64,000 nucleotides of DNA from positions 2,852,001-2,916,000 of the forward strand of contig JAEMBT020000001.1 in NCBI GenBank assembly GCA_018873245.2, in the 5' to 3' direction. Both the position numbers and the translations under genes were made by a program. Below the pieces are notes generated by a model, which was not told the DNA's origin, did no database searches, and saw only the letters and a program-made list of their open reading frames with translations. Origin of the DNA: Archegozetes longisetosus (taxonomy: Eukaryota > Arthropoda > Arachnida > Sarcoptiformes > Trhypochthoniidae). Shown piece by piece: positions 63,403 through 64,000 of the stretch (positions within the stretch are counted from its first letter, which is position 1; each line of letters begins with the position of its first letter).

Positions 63403-64000
63403 TGCTTGAATAACATCTTACTCATTAACTTGGTGTTGTATTTGATAAATAGGTGTTCAGTTATTGATGTGAAAATATAAAAATCAAATAATAAACATTG
63501 CAATAAAAAGCTATATTTCGATTGCTATAACTAGAAAGCTATGAGGAAATAGAATGTACTTATGCCAGAGTTGAAGAGTATTAAAACAAGATTTATACTA
63601 ATCTGAAACTTTCCATCTTATTTACAGTTGTATTTTTGAACTTTGATTCTAAAATATTAGTCGAATACAAGAGTGAACAGATTTATAAACTAAACCTCTT
63701 ATTTAGTTGCGTTCATTTCTAGCTGACTTTCATTTCCAAACTGGATTTCAAATTTCATATAGTTCTGGATTGTCGCTATGTGTTTCACTTTTGTCTCGAT
63801 TTTTATCTTTTCAAACAAATTCCTTTTGAATAGATAGATTTATTTTTCATTTTCTTTACTTATTTCCCGTATTCAACTCAAATTTCAAACTAATCCTTAA
63901 TAAAATTGCAATTTTAGAAATTTCAAGAAATTACAATTTCAGATATAATCTTAATGAATGAATCATTTGAAAAGTTCAACCCGATATCGTACTAACATAT

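Larger units (their letters stand above)
54164..64000. other. Mostly non-coding right end, 9.8 kb
   Basis: It contains a minisatellite (54223-54360), weak exon candidates near 55488-55620 and 62431-62549, GA runs (57178-57238, 60281-60350), a 34-bp repeat (58140-58275), a C-rich patch (58684-58722), a tRNA-like patch (59574-59630) and one TIR element (63182-63402). The remainder is AT-rich with no supported gene. Confidence 0.5.

Noticed and set aside
1..64000. CRISPR array, operon or other prokaryotic system
   Set aside because: All tandem repeats here are direct-abutting minisatellites without unique spacers, and the genes are spliced eukaryotic genes.

Overview
The window is nuclear DNA of an AT-rich metazoan with spliced genes, many introns of only about 55-70 bp and a very high density of (CT)n/(GA)n microsatellites. 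The best taxonomic clue is a short Dscam at 9.3-15.3 kb (signal peptide, 3 Ig, 3 FN3, TM, tail). Short Dscams of this layout are known from chelicerates, so I infer a chelicerate, most likely an acariform mite. No species is claimed.

Layout, left to right. (1) 1-59 may be the end of an upstream coding exon. (2) 911-1772 (+) is a compact three-exon gene for a 245-residue protein with five TQT/SQT dynein-light-chain-type motifs and a C-terminal CaaX box; I do not recognise its family. (3) 4567-7514 (+) is an eight-exon fatty acyl-CoA reductase, 518 residues. (4) 9301-15317 (+) is the nine-exon short Dscam, 853 residues. (5) 16412-17087 (-) is mitochondrial ribosomal protein S28. It lies head-to-head, 509 bp apart, with (6) FAM8A1 (+, 17597-21264), an RDD-domain membrane protein with a GC-AG intron and an in-frame, stop-free 66-bp intron. 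(7) 22770-45670 (-) is the aquaporin-family neurogenic gene big brain, five coding exons across 22.9 kb with one 14.9-kb intron. (8) From about 49.5 kb to the right edge the DNA is mostly non-coding. It holds a GA-rich and GC-rich island followed by two phase-compatible exons (50265-50360, 54053-54163) of an unidentified plus-strand gene, and a few weaker exon candidates.

Every exon junction of genes 3-7 was checked by reading frame. Each gene closes into one continuous frame with an intact stop. The genes are unrelated housekeeping, adhesion and developmental functions; apart from the shared S28/FAM8A1 intergenic region nothing suggests a co-regulated cluster.

The most interesting non-genic structure is a family of six dispersed elements of about 220-230 bp with terminal inverted repeats and TA (once TG) next to each end, which looks like an undescribed Tc1/mariner-type MITE. 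In one copy (35456-35680) the 3' end has been amplified into a nearly perfect 5 x 62-bp tandem array, which looks like a satellite being born from a transposon tail. Also notable are two stop-free introns whose length is a multiple of three, one of them carrying (TTC)21, and a possible tRNA-derived SINE head near 59.6 kb.
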